Source: an uncultured Lachnospiraceae bacterium
GTDB taxonomy: Bacteria > Bacillota > Clostridia > Lachnospirales > Lachnospiraceae
Direction: 5' to 3'
NCBI GenBank assembly: GCA_910579865.1
Contig: CAJTXA010000007.1
Span: 62,001-126,000 of the forward strand
DNA length: 64,000 nucleotides
Below are positions 7,871 to 16,393 of the stretch, one piece after another (position 1 is the first letter of the stretch; each line of letters opens with the position of its first letter). The notes beneath the pieces are model-generated. The model worked only from the letters and a program-made list of their open reading frames with translations. It did no database searches and was not told where the DNA came from. Both the position numbers and the translations under genes were made by a program.

Positions 7871-8680
7871 ATGCGTGTAGCATTATGTCAATTGGATATT
7901 GCATGGGAAGATAAAAAAACAAATCTAGAACAGGCAAAAGTCTATATAGAAGAGGCGAAAGCAGAAGGAGCAGAGATTATTTTTTTTCCAGAGATGAGTT
8001 TTACTGGATTTTCAATGAATGTAGATTTTATAAAGGAAGAACATGGAGAAACCGTAAAGGAAGTAAGAGAGATGGTGGCTGCAAATCAAATTGCAGTTGG
8101 AATTGGTTGGGTAAAAGCGGAAGAGATGGGGGGACAGGAAATAGTAAAAAATTTTTATACTGTAATTGGAAGTCAGGGAGAAATTTTATCCAATTATGTG
8201 AAGATTCATCCATTTCATTATGCCAAAGAGGATAGTTATTATACTTCTGGCAATCGAATTTCTCTATTTGAATACCGAGAAAGAATGTTTACTACATTTC
8301 TTTGTTACGATTTGCGTTTTCCAGAAATTTTTGAGATTGCTTCTAGAAAGACAGAGATTATTGTAGTACCTGCAAATTGGCCACAAGCTCGAAAAGAACA
8401 TTGGACAACATTACTTCGAGCTAGAGCAATTGAAAATCAAGTCTATATGCTTGGTGTAAATTGTGTAGGAGAGAAAGAAGGACAATATTTTAGTGGTGAT
8501 TCTTGCGTAGTAGATCCAAATGGAAATGTAATGGAATCTTTGTCAGATCAAGAGGGATTGATTGTTTTGGATATTCCAAATAATACATTTCAGATTCGAG
8601 AGGGATTTCCTATAAAGCAGGATAGAAGACCAGAATTATATGAACGGTTATCACGGGAGATTATGGGGAATTATGGCTGA
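7871..8680 (+). CDS. Carbon-nitrogen hydrolase (nitrilase superfamily)
   Basis: Cytoplasmic amidase of the nitrilase superfamily. The catalytic triad is visible: Glu41 in FPEMSFTG, Lys111 in YVKIHPF and Cys145 in FLCYDLRFPE. The CYDLRFP signature is that of the omega-amidase/NIT2 branch (deamidation of alpha-ketoglutaramate or similar omega-amides), so this is a likely but unproven substrate. 269 residues is normal. ATG 7871 follows TGGAGG; ATG 7859 overlaps that site. The stop codon overlaps the start of the following methyltransferase, indicating an operon. Confidence 0.9.
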   Translation: MRVALCQLDIAWEDKKTNLEQAKVYIEEAKAEGAEIIFFPEMSFTGFSMNVDFIKEEHGETVKEVREMVAANQIAVGIGWVKAEEMGGQEIVKNFYTVIGSQGEILSNYVKIHPFHYAKEDSYYTSGNRISLFEYRERMFTTFLCYDLRFPEIFEIASRKTEIIVVPANWPQARKEHWTTLLRARAIENQVYMLGVNCVGEKEGQYFSGDSCVVDPNGNVMESLSDQEGLIVLDIPNNTFQIREGFPIKQDRRPELYERLSREIMGNYG

Positions 8681-9863
8681 AAAAAAGAGAGAACAGGAAA
8701 AAATAAAGAAACAAGAACAAAAGGATTGTCCTTATAGGAAAAAATGTGGCGGATGTGAATATTTGTATTTAACATATGATGGGCAATGTGCAAGAAAACA
8801 GAAACAAGTAAAGGATCTTATTGGAAAATATGGGAAAATTGAACCAATACAGAGAATGAAAGATCCCTATTATTACCGAAATAAAGTACATGCAGTAGTA
8901 GATCGTGACAGAAAAGGAAATCCAATTACTGGGGTATATCGAAAAGGAACACATGTTGTTGTTCCTGTAAAAAATTGTAGAATTGAAAATCAAAAAGCAG
9001 ATGAAATTATAAAAACCATACAAGGGATGTTAAAGTCTTTTAAAATTAAAATTTATGATGAGGATACACAGTATGGACTTTTGCGCCATATAGTAGTGAG
9101 ATATGGCACAAAGACAGGACAGATTATGGTGGTATTAGTAACAGCTTCTCCAGTATTTCCTTCCAAAAATAATTTTGTTAAGGCACTTAGAGCAGTGCAT
9201 CCAGAAATTACAACAATTGTACAAAATATTAATCCAAGAGGAACCAGTATGGTACTTGGAACACGGGAGCAAATTCTTTTTGGAAAGGGATATATTGAGG
9301 ATGTTCTTTGTGGAAAGACCTTTCGTATTTCTGCCCGTTCTTTTTATCAGGTAAATTCGGTTCAGACAGAAAAACTATATTGTTTAGCACTGGAATTTGC
9401 TGGATTGACAGGGAAAGAAGTAGTATTAGATGCTTATTGTGGAATTGGAACGATTGGAATAATCGCTGCAAGTAAAGCAAAAAAAGTGATTGGTGTTGAA
9501 TTAAATGCAGATGCTGTAAAAGATGCAATAGAAAATGCGAAATGTAATCAAGAGAAAAATATTGTATTTTATCAGGGGGATGCAGGAGAGTTTATGATGA
9601 ATATGGCAGCAGATGGAGAGAAAGCAGATGTTGTATTTATGGACCCACCAAGAAGCGGAAGTACAGAGAAATTTATTAAAGCGGTAAAAGAGATAGCACC
9701 AAAACGTGTAGTTTATATTTCTTGTAATCCAGAAACATTAGGCAGAGATTTGGAATGGTTTGTACAGAATGGATATCAGATGGAACGTGCTATTCCAGTG
9801 GATATGTTTCCTTGGACCGAAGCGATTGAATGTGTTGTATTAATGTCGCAAGTTAAGAATTAA
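8673..9863 (+). CDS. rlmD: 23S rRNA m5U methyltransferase, RlmD/TrmA family
   Basis: SAM-dependent methyltransferase that makes 5-methyluridine in 23S rRNA. Cysteines in CPYRKKCGGC near residue 20 fit the 4Fe-4S cluster of the RumA branch. DAYCGIGTIGI binds SAM, MDPPRSG is motif IV, and SCNPETLGRD carries the nucleophilic Cys. About 396 residues. There is no long N-terminal TRAM domain, as in shorter clostridial members. ATG 8673 overlaps the nitrilase stop by eight bases with GGGGA upstream. Whether it modifies U1939, U747 or both cannot be told. Confidence 0.88.
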   Translation: MAEKKREQEKIKKQEQKDCPYRKKCGGCEYLYLTYDGQCARKQKQVKDLIGKYGKIEPIQRMKDPYYYRNKVHAVVDRDRKGNPITGVYRKGTHVVVPVKNCRIENQKADEIIKTIQGMLKSFKIKIYDEDTQYGLLRHIVVRYGTKTGQIMVVLVTASPVFPSKNNFVKALRAVHPEITTIVQNINPRGTSMVLGTREQILFGKGYIEDVLCGKTFRISARSFYQVNSVQTEKLYCLALEFAGLTGKEVVLDAYCGIGTIGIIAASKAKKVIGVELNADAVKDAIENAKCNQEKNIVFYQGDAGEFMMNMAADGEKADVVFMDPPRSGSTEKFIKAVKEIAPKRVVYISCNPETLGRDLEWFVQNGYQMERAIPVDMFPWTEAIECVVLMSQVKN

Positions 9864-9895
9864 AATAAGAAAAGAGTATAGAAAACAAAACGATT

Positions 9896-9943
9896 TTGAG
9901 AGATAGAACAATTTAGAAATATTGTTTTATCTCTCAATTTTTT
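9896..9943 (+). terminator. Intrinsic terminator after the methyltransferase
   Basis: Arms 9896-9912 and 9921-9937 pair over 17 bases (TTGAGAGATA...TATCTCTCAA) with one G-U, followed by a T-rich tail to 9943. The rest of 9944-10114 holds only a TATAAT at 9987-9992 with a poor -35. Confidence 0.9.
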
Positions 9944-10114
9944 ATTAATTTTTTCTGGAATGGTAGATTCAGTTTATTGAATATGATATAATTTTGAGAA
10001 AAGTTTAATTGCAAAGATGAAAAAAGAAAAAGGAGTCTTATTTGTGTAGAATAGAGTAAAGGATGCTATATTTACATATTATAAGGGAGTTAATTTATAT
10101 AGGTGATAGGAAAT

Positions 10115-10789
10115 ATGAAAACAATTTTATTATTAGAAGATGATGAAAACTTAAATAAGGGAATTCATTTAAAACTATCAAAAGAAGGTTATCAGGTTTT
10201 CTCTGCATATACGATTCGAGAAGCAAAGGTAATTTTTGAAAGAGAAGTGATTCACTTAGTAATTAGTGATATTACATTGCCAGATGGAAGTGGATTGACT
10301 TTTGGGGAGATGGTAAGAAAAACAAGCAATGTATTTTTGATTTATTTAACAGCAATGGATCAAGAAATTGATATTGTAAATGGGTATGATACGGGAGCAG
10401 ATGATTATATTACAAAGCCTTTTTCTGTAAATATTTTAATTTCAAAAGTCAATGCATTTATGCGTAGATTAAACGAAAAAGAGGAAGAATTTCTTCTATC
10501 AGAAGAAATTGAAGTGTCTATAAAAGAAATGCAAGTAAAAAAGGCAGGTGTATTGATTTCATTAAGTAAAACAGAGTTGCATCTTTTAGTTTATCTTCTT
10601 GAAAACGCTGGACATATTTTATCAAAAGAAAATATTTTAGATAATGTATGGGGAGTTGATGGGCAGTTTGTCGATGATAATACTGTAACAGTGAATATTA
10701 GCCGATTGAAGAATAAACTTGAAACAGAATGTATTGCCAATGTAAGAGGACTAGGATATTTATGGACAGGAAAAGTAAGAAAAAGATAG
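10115..10789 (+). CDS. Response regulator, OmpR/PhoB family
   Basis: Cytoplasmic transcription factor of a two-component system. The receiver domain (1-115) has EDDEN acidic residues, Asp52 (ISDITLPDG) as phosphoacceptor and KPF near residue 103. The winged helix (130-224) ends NKLETECIANVRGLGYLW. ATG 10115 is preceded by AGGTGA; a GTG at 10103 is possible but overlaps that site. The partner kinase starts inside its last codons. An ABC exporter lies just downstream, as in Bce-like antimicrobial-peptide sensing modules, and is the likely target. Confidence 0.92.
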   Translation: MKTILLLEDDENLNKGIHLKLSKEGYQVFSAYTIREAKVIFEREVIHLVISDITLPDGSGLTFGEMVRKTSNVFLIYLTAMDQEIDIVNGYDTGADDYITKPFSVNILISKVNAFMRRLNEKEEEFLLSEEIEVSIKEMQVKKAGVLISLSKTELHLLVYLLENAGHILSKENILDNVWGVDGQFVDDNTVTVNISRLKNKLETECIANVRGLGYLWTGKVRKR

Positions 10790-11922
10790 GTTCTATTTTG
10801 GGAATAATCGTAGCCGTTGTAATAGGGATATGGATTTTTTTGGGTGGTATTTATGATAAGTATAGGATTCAAGAAGAACAGATACAGGAATTAATCCTGA
10901 TTTATCCAGAAATTGAAAATGAAATAAAAAATAACTTTTTATATTATCAGGTTCAAATGGTTCAATCAGATAAGAGGGTTGTTATAACTTTTTTTCTTCT
11001 TCTTTTAGGAGGTGGATTTGTTTTTATAAAAAAACAAAAAAGCAGAAATCTTATTATGCAGTTAAATCAAAAAATGGATGTTCTTTATGAGCAGCTTGTA
11101 AGATTTCAAAAGGGAGATTTTGAAAGAAAGGTTTCTTATGAAGATAGCAGCATGGAAGAAAGTAATATAACAAATAAGTTAAATAATATATATGAAAAGT
11201 TATGTGAACTAGGATATTACTTTTCTGATCTGAAAGTACATCTTTTAGAAGAAGAAAATAATACAAAAACTTTAATTACAGACATTTCACATCAATTAAA
11301 AACACCACTTGCTTCCATTCGAATGTGTCATGAATTAGCAAATTCATGTGAATTATCAGAAGAAGAAAGAGAAGATTTTTTAGCAAAAGAGGCTTTGGAA
11401 ATAAAGAAAATGGAAGTTTTACTAAAAGAATTAGTCAATCTTTCTTATCTAGAAAATAATATGATTCAGATTCATCCCAAAAAAAATAGTTTAAAACAGA
11501 TGATAAGTGAAGCGGTTAGTCAGATATTTATGAAGGCTTATGAGAAAAATATAGAAATATATACTGATATGGAGGAAGACATAGAGATTGTTTTTGATAG
11601 GAAGTGGACAGAAGAAGCCTTTGTCAATATTTTAGAAAATGCTATAAAATATTCCGAACCAATTACAACGATTGGGATTAAAGTAAGCCGTTTACCAAAT
11701 AATGTATTGCTTGAAGTTGAGGATCAAGGAATGGGAATATTAGAGGAAGAATTACACAAAATATTTACACGATTTTATAGAGGAAGTAATGCAAAAGAAA
11801 AAGAAGGTGCAGGTATTGGATTATATTTAGCAAGAAGTATTATTGAACAACAAGGAGGAACGATTGTTGCGAAAAGAAAGCAAAAACAGGGGACGATATT
11901 TAAAATTATGCTTCCCTTATAA
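10762..11922 (+). CDS. Sensor histidine kinase of the exporter locus
   Basis: Membrane histidine kinase, 386 residues. Two transmembrane helices (about 10-30 and 73-90) enclose a short outside loop of about 40 residues, too small for a folded sensor. Such kinases often sense through an ABC permease. His177 in DISHQLKTPLAS is the phosphorylation site. N-box NILENAIKYS and G-boxes DQGMGI and GAGIGLYLAR form the ATPase domain. It overlaps the response regulator by 28 bases, so the pair is co-translated. ATG 10762 was chosen because TAGGAT lies upstream and the hydrophobic N-terminus begins right after it. Confidence 0.92.
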   Translation: MDRKSKKKIGSILGIIVAVVIGIWIFLGGIYDKYRIQEEQIQELILIYPEIENEIKNNFLYYQVQMVQSDKRVVITFFLLLLGGGFVFIKKQKSRNLIMQLNQKMDVLYEQLVRFQKGDFERKVSYEDSSMEESNITNKLNNIYEKLCELGYYFSDLKVHLLEEENNTKTLITDISHQLKTPLASIRMCHELANSCELSEEEREDFLAKEALEIKKMEVLLKELVNLSYLENNMIQIHPKKNSLKQMISEAVSQIFMKAYEKNIEIYTDMEEDIEIVFDRKWTEEAFVNILENAIKYSEPITTIGIKVSRLPNNVLLEVEDQGMGILEEELHKIFTRFYRGSNAKEKEGAGIGLYLARSIIEQQGGTIVAKRKQKQGTIFKIMLPL

Positions 11923-11941
11923 GACAATGGATAGCACATGG

Positions 11942-11981
11942 AAAACCCTTACAAAACTGTTATAGTTGTTGTAAGGGTTTT
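11942..11981. terminator. Hairpin terminator between kinase and ABC genes
   Basis: Perfect 13-base arms AAAACCCTTACAA (11942-11954) and TTGTAAGGGTTTT (11969-11981). It should at least reduce read-through, so the ABC pair probably has its own promoter in 11982-12042. Confidence 0.7.
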
Positions 11982-12042
11982 GTAATATGGAACAGATAGA
12001 ATAGGTTTAGATAAAATATTTGATTTAGAAAGGAGAAGAGGT

Positions 12043-12717
12043 ATGAGTGTAATTGTTAAAATACAGGATTTAGTAAAATACTATTATGCTGGTGACAATA
12101 TAGTAAAAGCGATTGATCATACAGATTTAGAAATTGAAAGGGGGAAGTTTACTGCTATTGTAGGGCGATCTGGTTCTGGAAAATCAACACTTCTCCATAT
12201 GCTTGGAGGTTTAGATCGACCTGATTCAGGGAAGGTCTTTATTGATGGAAAGGATATTTTTAAGTTAAAGGAAAATGAATTAGCAGTATTTCGTCGAAAA
12301 AAGATAGGTTTTATTTTTCAGGACTATAATTTAATTCCCTCTTTAAATGTTTGGGAAAATATTGTATTACCAATTGGTTTAGATGAAAGAAAAGTGGAAA
12401 GTCAAGAGATAGAAGCAATTCTTAATCACATTGGCTTAGATGACAAAAAGGAATCTATGCCAAATACATTATCTGGTGGACAAAAACAAAGGGTTGCGAT
12501 TGCAAGAGCATTAGCAAGTTCTCCTGCAATAATATTGGCAGATGAGCCTACAGGAAATTTGGATTCTAAAACAGAATTAGAAGTGATAAATTTATTAAAA
12601 AATTGTGTAAAGACATATCATCAAACATTGGTTATGATTACACATGATGAAACCATAGCACAGATGGCGGATATTATTATTGTAATTGAAGATGGTAAGG
12701 TGGTGAAAAAAATATGA
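12043..12717 (+). CDS. ABC transporter ATP-binding protein, MacB/LolD type
   Basis: ATPase that powers the FtsX-type permease encoded next. Walker A GRSGSGKST near residue 41, Q-loop FIFQDYN, signature LSGGQKQR, Walker B IILADEP and H-loop ITHDE are all present, so it should be active. 224 residues is the usual size for mechanotransmission-type exporters. AAGGAGAAGAGG precedes ATG. The stop overlaps the permease start (ATGA). Confidence 0.94.
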   Translation: MSVIVKIQDLVKYYYAGDNIVKAIDHTDLEIERGKFTAIVGRSGSGKSTLLHMLGGLDRPDSGKVFIDGKDIFKLKENELAVFRRKKIGFIFQDYNLIPSLNVWENIVLPIGLDERKVESQEIEAILNHIGLDDKKESMPNTLSGGQKQRVAIARALASSPAIILADEPTGNLDSKTELEVINLLKNCVKTYHQTLVMITHDETIAQMADIIIVIEDGKVVKKI

Positions 12718-15176
12718 AGATGATAGTTCAGATCGCTTTGGCAAATGCAAAATATCATAAAAGTAAGAATATCTTAACAGGAGTTACCATTTTTTTTACA
12801 ACATTACTGCTTTTTCTTGTGCCAACCATTGGATATGGTATGATAGAATGTCAAAATGTAGTGATCAATGAGAAATATCCTACTTGGCATGCATTATATA
12901 GAGATATAACAGAAGAAACTGTTACAAAATTATCGGGACATCATTTGGTAGAACGTTTTGGACTTCGCAGTGATTTTGGCGTTGTTGCAAATATAGAAGC
13001 AGAAATTATGATGTTATATCTAGATGAGAATGGTTTTGATTTGTATAAACAGGAATTATTAGAAGGAAAATTTCCTGAAACAGAAGAGGAGATTGTTGTA
13101 TCAAAAGGAGTATTAAAGGAACTTTCTAAAACAGGGGAAATTGGAACAACAATTACGATTCCCTATCAAGTGTATCGAAATGATGGATTGGATTATATTC
13201 AGGAAAAAGAGTTTGTGATTTGTGGTTTTATAGAGGATGCAGAAACAAATCTAAAACAAAGGATCTATTCTGCATTTGTATCGCAGGATCTTCTAAAAAA
13301 AGAGATTCCTGCAGAAGAAATTTCCTATTATTTTTTATTTCAAGTATCAGCAGAGGATGTAAAAACGACAGAAGAGATGGAATTGCGAATCAAACAACTT
13401 GCAGAGCAATTTAAGATTTCTGAACAAGCAATTCGAGTGAATCAAGAGTATTTGGGAGCAAATTATGTTGATCCAGCCTATATTCCTGGAATTGTTATTA
13501 TTATGATAATTATTGTATTGGCAGGTATGATTACAATTTATAGTATTTATTATATAACAATGGGTGAGAGAGTACAAGAGTTTGGTAAAATCAAGGCCAT
13601 TGGTGCAACTCGAAAACAACTTCGTAGAATTGTTTTAATAGAGGGAATGATTATAGCGGGAGTTGCAATTCCTTTCGGGCTGCTTGTAGGTACTTTTTTA
13701 ATAAAATCAATTTACTTAGGTATGTTTGAATTGTATCAAGATGAGAATGAGATGATGTCTATAGCAAAGGAATTTATTTTATCTGGAAAAATACAGTTCC
13801 ATCAATTATGGATTTATTTGCTTACCGTTTTTGTTGCTGTGCTTACGGTTTATTTATCTTTGCTGCGTCCAATGAAAGTAGTGGCAAGGATTTCAGAAAT
13901 AGAAGCAATACGATTTCATATGGGGCAGTTGTTAAAGAAGGGAAAAAAGACAAGGAAAGGATATAAAGATATTACAGTTGGAAAACTTACAAAAGTATAT
14001 CTTGCAGGAAATAAGAAAAAAAGTATAATTACAATTTGCTCAATGGCAATTACGGGATTATTTTTTATGGTAGTTGCAACCATATTATCTTGTGCAGATC
14101 CAGTTGATGGAGCAAATTATTCTATTTTGGGAGAATATGAGATTTCAGCAATGATTGAATTGAATAATAAAGAACATCCTGAATTGGAGTGGAGCGAAGT
14201 ACAGAAAAATAATCCATTAGATGAAGAATTAAAAAATAAAATTTTGCAGATAGAGGGAATCAATGGTATTGAATGTTATCAAGGGACGATGATGATTTCA
14301 GATGCATTTTATGGGGGAAGAGAGTGGATTATTGGATTTCCTGAAAGTAGAAAAAGACAGTTGGAGGAAGGGATTGTAGAAGGAAGCGTGACTTATGAAG
14401 AATTGATGATGGGGGATAAAGCAATTCTAAATAAAATGATGTTAAAGTGGTATCCTGAACTATCAATTGGAGATGTTTTGAAAGTAGTAGTGGAAGAGGG
14501 AACTGGAGGAATAGAAAGAGAGGTGGAAATTGTTGCAATTGGGGATTATCCGATGGGTATGACCAGTTACAGTTGTTTGATTATGGCTGAAGAGGGGATA
14601 GAGAAGTTTAGTGAAAATAATTTGAGTCGTTTTTATCATATTTTTGCGGATAAAAAATATGATCCAATGGTAGAAGAGCAGTTGAGGCATATTGTAGAGG
14701 AATCTGGAAGATTATGGATAAGAGTTTGGGAAGAGGTCTATAAGCAACAAAAGTCTGCTGTGACTATGACAAGTGGTATGTGCTATACATTTCTTGGAAT
14801 TTTAGGAGTGATTTGTATTATGAATATGATTAATACAATGATTCATGGTGTACATGTTAGGAAAAAAGAAATTGGAATGTTACAAGCGATCGGAATGTCG
14901 GATGCACAGCTTTATAAAATGCTTCAGTTAGAGGGAGTATTTTATACAGCAGGAACGCTGCTGATAGCAGTGGGTGGTGGAAGTCTGGCTGGCTATCCTG
15001 TGTTTTGCTGGGCAAAGAGTATAAAAATATTTGATATTAGTCATTATCATTATCCAGTAGAGGCTACGATAGTGGTGATTGTTGTACTTGTGGTTGTGCA
15101 ATATATTTTGACCTTTATAATTGGAAGGTCAGTAAAGAAAGAATTTTTGATTGATCGGATTCGGTTTAGTGATTGA
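12714..15176 (+). CDS. FtsX-type ABC permease with two core domains
   Basis: Membrane permease of 820 residues. An N-terminal helix (about 17-38) precedes a large extracellular domain. Then come an FtsX core of three helices (about 255-390; GERVQEFGKIKAIGATRKQ), a second lone helix (about 440-460), another extracellular domain, and a C-terminal FtsX core (about 685-805; VRKKEIGMLQAIGMSDAQL). Two FtsX units in one chain suit a functional unit with the 224-residue ATPase. Likely roles are antimicrobial-peptide resistance or lipoprotein/peptide export. The adjacent two-component system suggests inducible expression. The substrate is unknown. Confidence 0.9.
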   Translation: MKMIVQIALANAKYHKSKNILTGVTIFFTTLLLFLVPTIGYGMIECQNVVINEKYPTWHALYRDITEETVTKLSGHHLVERFGLRSDFGVVANIEAEIMMLYLDENGFDLYKQELLEGKFPETEEEIVVSKGVLKELSKTGEIGTTITIPYQVYRNDGLDYIQEKEFVICGFIEDAETNLKQRIYSAFVSQDLLKKEIPAEEISYYFLFQVSAEDVKTTEEMELRIKQLAEQFKISEQAIRVNQEYLGANYVDPAYIPGIVIIMIIIVLAGMITIYSIYYITMGERVQEFGKIKAIGATRKQLRRIVLIEGMIIAGVAIPFGLLVGTFLIKSIYLGMFELYQDENEMMSIAKEFILSGKIQFHQLWIYLLTVFVAVLTVYLSLLRPMKVVARISEIEAIRFHMGQLLKKGKKTRKGYKDITVGKLTKVYLAGNKKKSIITICSMAITGLFFMVVATILSCADPVDGANYSILGEYEISAMIELNNKEHPELEWSEVQKNNPLDEELKNKILQIEGINGIECYQGTMMISDAFYGGREWIIGFPESRKRQLEEGIVEGSVTYEELMMGDKAILNKMMLKWYPELSIGDVLKVVVEEGTGGIEREVEIVAIGDYPMGMTSYSCLIMAEEGIEKFSENNLSRFYHIFADKKYDPMVEEQLRHIVEESGRLWIRVWEEVYKQQKSAVTMTSGMCYTFLGILGVICIMNMINTMIHGVHVRKKEIGMLQAIGMSDAQLYKMLQLEGVFYTAGTLLIAVGGGSLAGYPVFCWAKSIKIFDISHYHYPVEATIVVIVVLVVVQYILTFIIGRSVKKEFLIDRIRFSD

Positions 15177-15211
15177 GATTTGACGGGGTGGAAGTATAGT
15201 TGGAAGAAATA

Positions 15212-15238
15212 GGAGGCAAGGGGTTGCTTCCTTTTTTT
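15212..15238 (+). terminator. Intrinsic terminator after the exporter
   Basis: GGAGGCAA (15212-15219) pairs with TTGCTTCC (15224-15231) with one G-U, followed by seven T. A compact classical terminator. Confidence 0.85.
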
Positions 15239-15283
15239 GTTGGGATAAGAAGGGATTGAGTAGGGGAAGTTTGTTTATTAAAG

Positions 15284-15325
15284 TGTCAAAAAGTGTATTT
15301 TTTATGCCAAAAGTTGTACTTTTTT
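15284..15325. promoter_or_regulatory. Two direct repeats 21 bases apart, likely AraC-type operator
   Basis: TGTCAAAAAGTGTATTTTTT at 15284-15303 and TGCCAAAAGTTGTACTTTTT from 15305 are near copies spaced 21 bases, two helical turns. AraC-family dimers commonly bind such tandem half-sites. They lie just before the promoter of the AraC-type gene, so autoregulation is plausible. Confidence 0.5.
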
Positions 15326-15335
15326 TGAAATAAGA

Positions 15336-15363
15336 TTGAAGTTTTTGGTATAAGCATTATAAT
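15336..15363 (+). promoter_or_regulatory. Promoter of the AraC-type gene
   Basis: TTGAAG (15336-15341), 16 bases, TATAAT (15358-15363). It directly follows the tandem repeats. Confidence 0.55.
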
Positions 15364-15430
15364 AGAAAATAAGAAAACAATAAAAATTGTCAGAAAATAT
15401 AGGATAAAAAATCGGTTTTGTGTTTGAGGG

Positions 15431-16294
15431 ATGGTGAATCAATTGAAGTTTTGGCAGGAACAAGGAAAGGTATGGGAAGAACTTCCGTTTCGGATGTTTT
15501 ATTTTGGAAAATTAGAGGAAAAGGTGAGAAATGCTAGACGTTGGCATAAAGAGTATGTGGAAGTATTTTATGTGTGCCGTGGTGGGATTTCTTTTTTTAT
15601 TCAGGAAAGGCGTTGCCTATTGAAGAGTGGAGAAGTGATGGTGATAAATTTAAATGAAACTTATTCTGCTACTGCAAAACTAGATAGTGAAGTTCTTGTG
15701 GTTCAAATACCAGCTATTTTTTTAAAGGGATATATAAGGAAGGAAGGGGGATTCTTTTTCAAAAATCAGTGTCAGGAAGCAGAATATCAGGTAGGACGGA
15801 TATTAAATGAGATGCTTGTTTGCTTTGAAAAAAAAGAATTTGCCTATGAATTAGAAATTCAGTCAAAGTTTTATCAGCTTTTGTACCAGCTTCTTTTAAA
15901 GTATGCTATGCCAGAAAGAAGAAATGGAGAGATGATATATTCTGGAGGACAGGTGCGATTAGGGGAAATCTTAAATTATATGCAGGAAAATTATACAGAT
16001 GAAATTACATTGGAAAGTCTGGCAGAAGAATTTGGGTTTTCCTCTGTTTATTTATCTAAAATGTTTAAGAAATATGGCGATATGAATTTTAAACAGTATC
16101 TTCAAAAAATACGATTGGAACATGCTTACCATGATTTACTAAATAGTGATCAAAGTATTGGGGAAATCGCATTAAAAAATGGCTTTCCAAGTGCAAAATC
16201 ACTTACTGCGGTTTTTAAACAGTATTATTATTGTTTGCCAAGTGATTATCGAAAGAATGAAGGAGAAGGAATTGGGAGCCGAACTGCAATATAG
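15431..16294 (+). CDS. AraC-family transcriptional regulator with cupin-like sensor
   Basis: Cytoplasmic regulator, about 287 residues. The N-terminal half looks like an AraC ligand-binding cupin (RRWHKEYVEVFYVCRG near residue 36). The C-terminal ~100 residues are the double helix-turn-helix (ILNYMQENYTDEITLESLAEEFGFSSVYLSKMFKKY, then a second helix pair ending in NGFPSAKSLTAVFKQY). The start is uncertain: GAGGG touches ATG 15431, so GTG 15434 or a TTG slightly downstream could be used. It lies just upstream of the secreted repeat protein and may control it. Its usual target (sugar metabolism) cannot be told from the neighbours. Confidence 0.85.
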   Translation: MVNQLKFWQEQGKVWEELPFRMFYFGKLEEKVRNARRWHKEYVEVFYVCRGGISFFIQERRCLLKSGEVMVINLNETYSATAKLDSEVLVVQIPAIFLKGYIRKEGGFFFKNQCQEAEYQVGRILNEMLVCFEKKEFAYELEIQSKFYQLLYQLLLKYAMPERRNGEMIYSGGQVRLGEILNYMQENYTDEITLESLAEEFGFSSVYLSKMFKKYGDMNFKQYLQKIRLEHAYHDLLNSDQSIGEIALKNGFPSAKSLTAVFKQYYYCLPSDYRKNEGEGIGSRTAI

Positions 16295-16393
16295 GTGCTT
16301 TAGTTGGAATAGAAAGGGAAGGAGGGAGTAGATAGATTTTTATGCATATTCCAATGTTTTGATAGCAAATAAGAAAAAAAGGAGGATTGTAAA

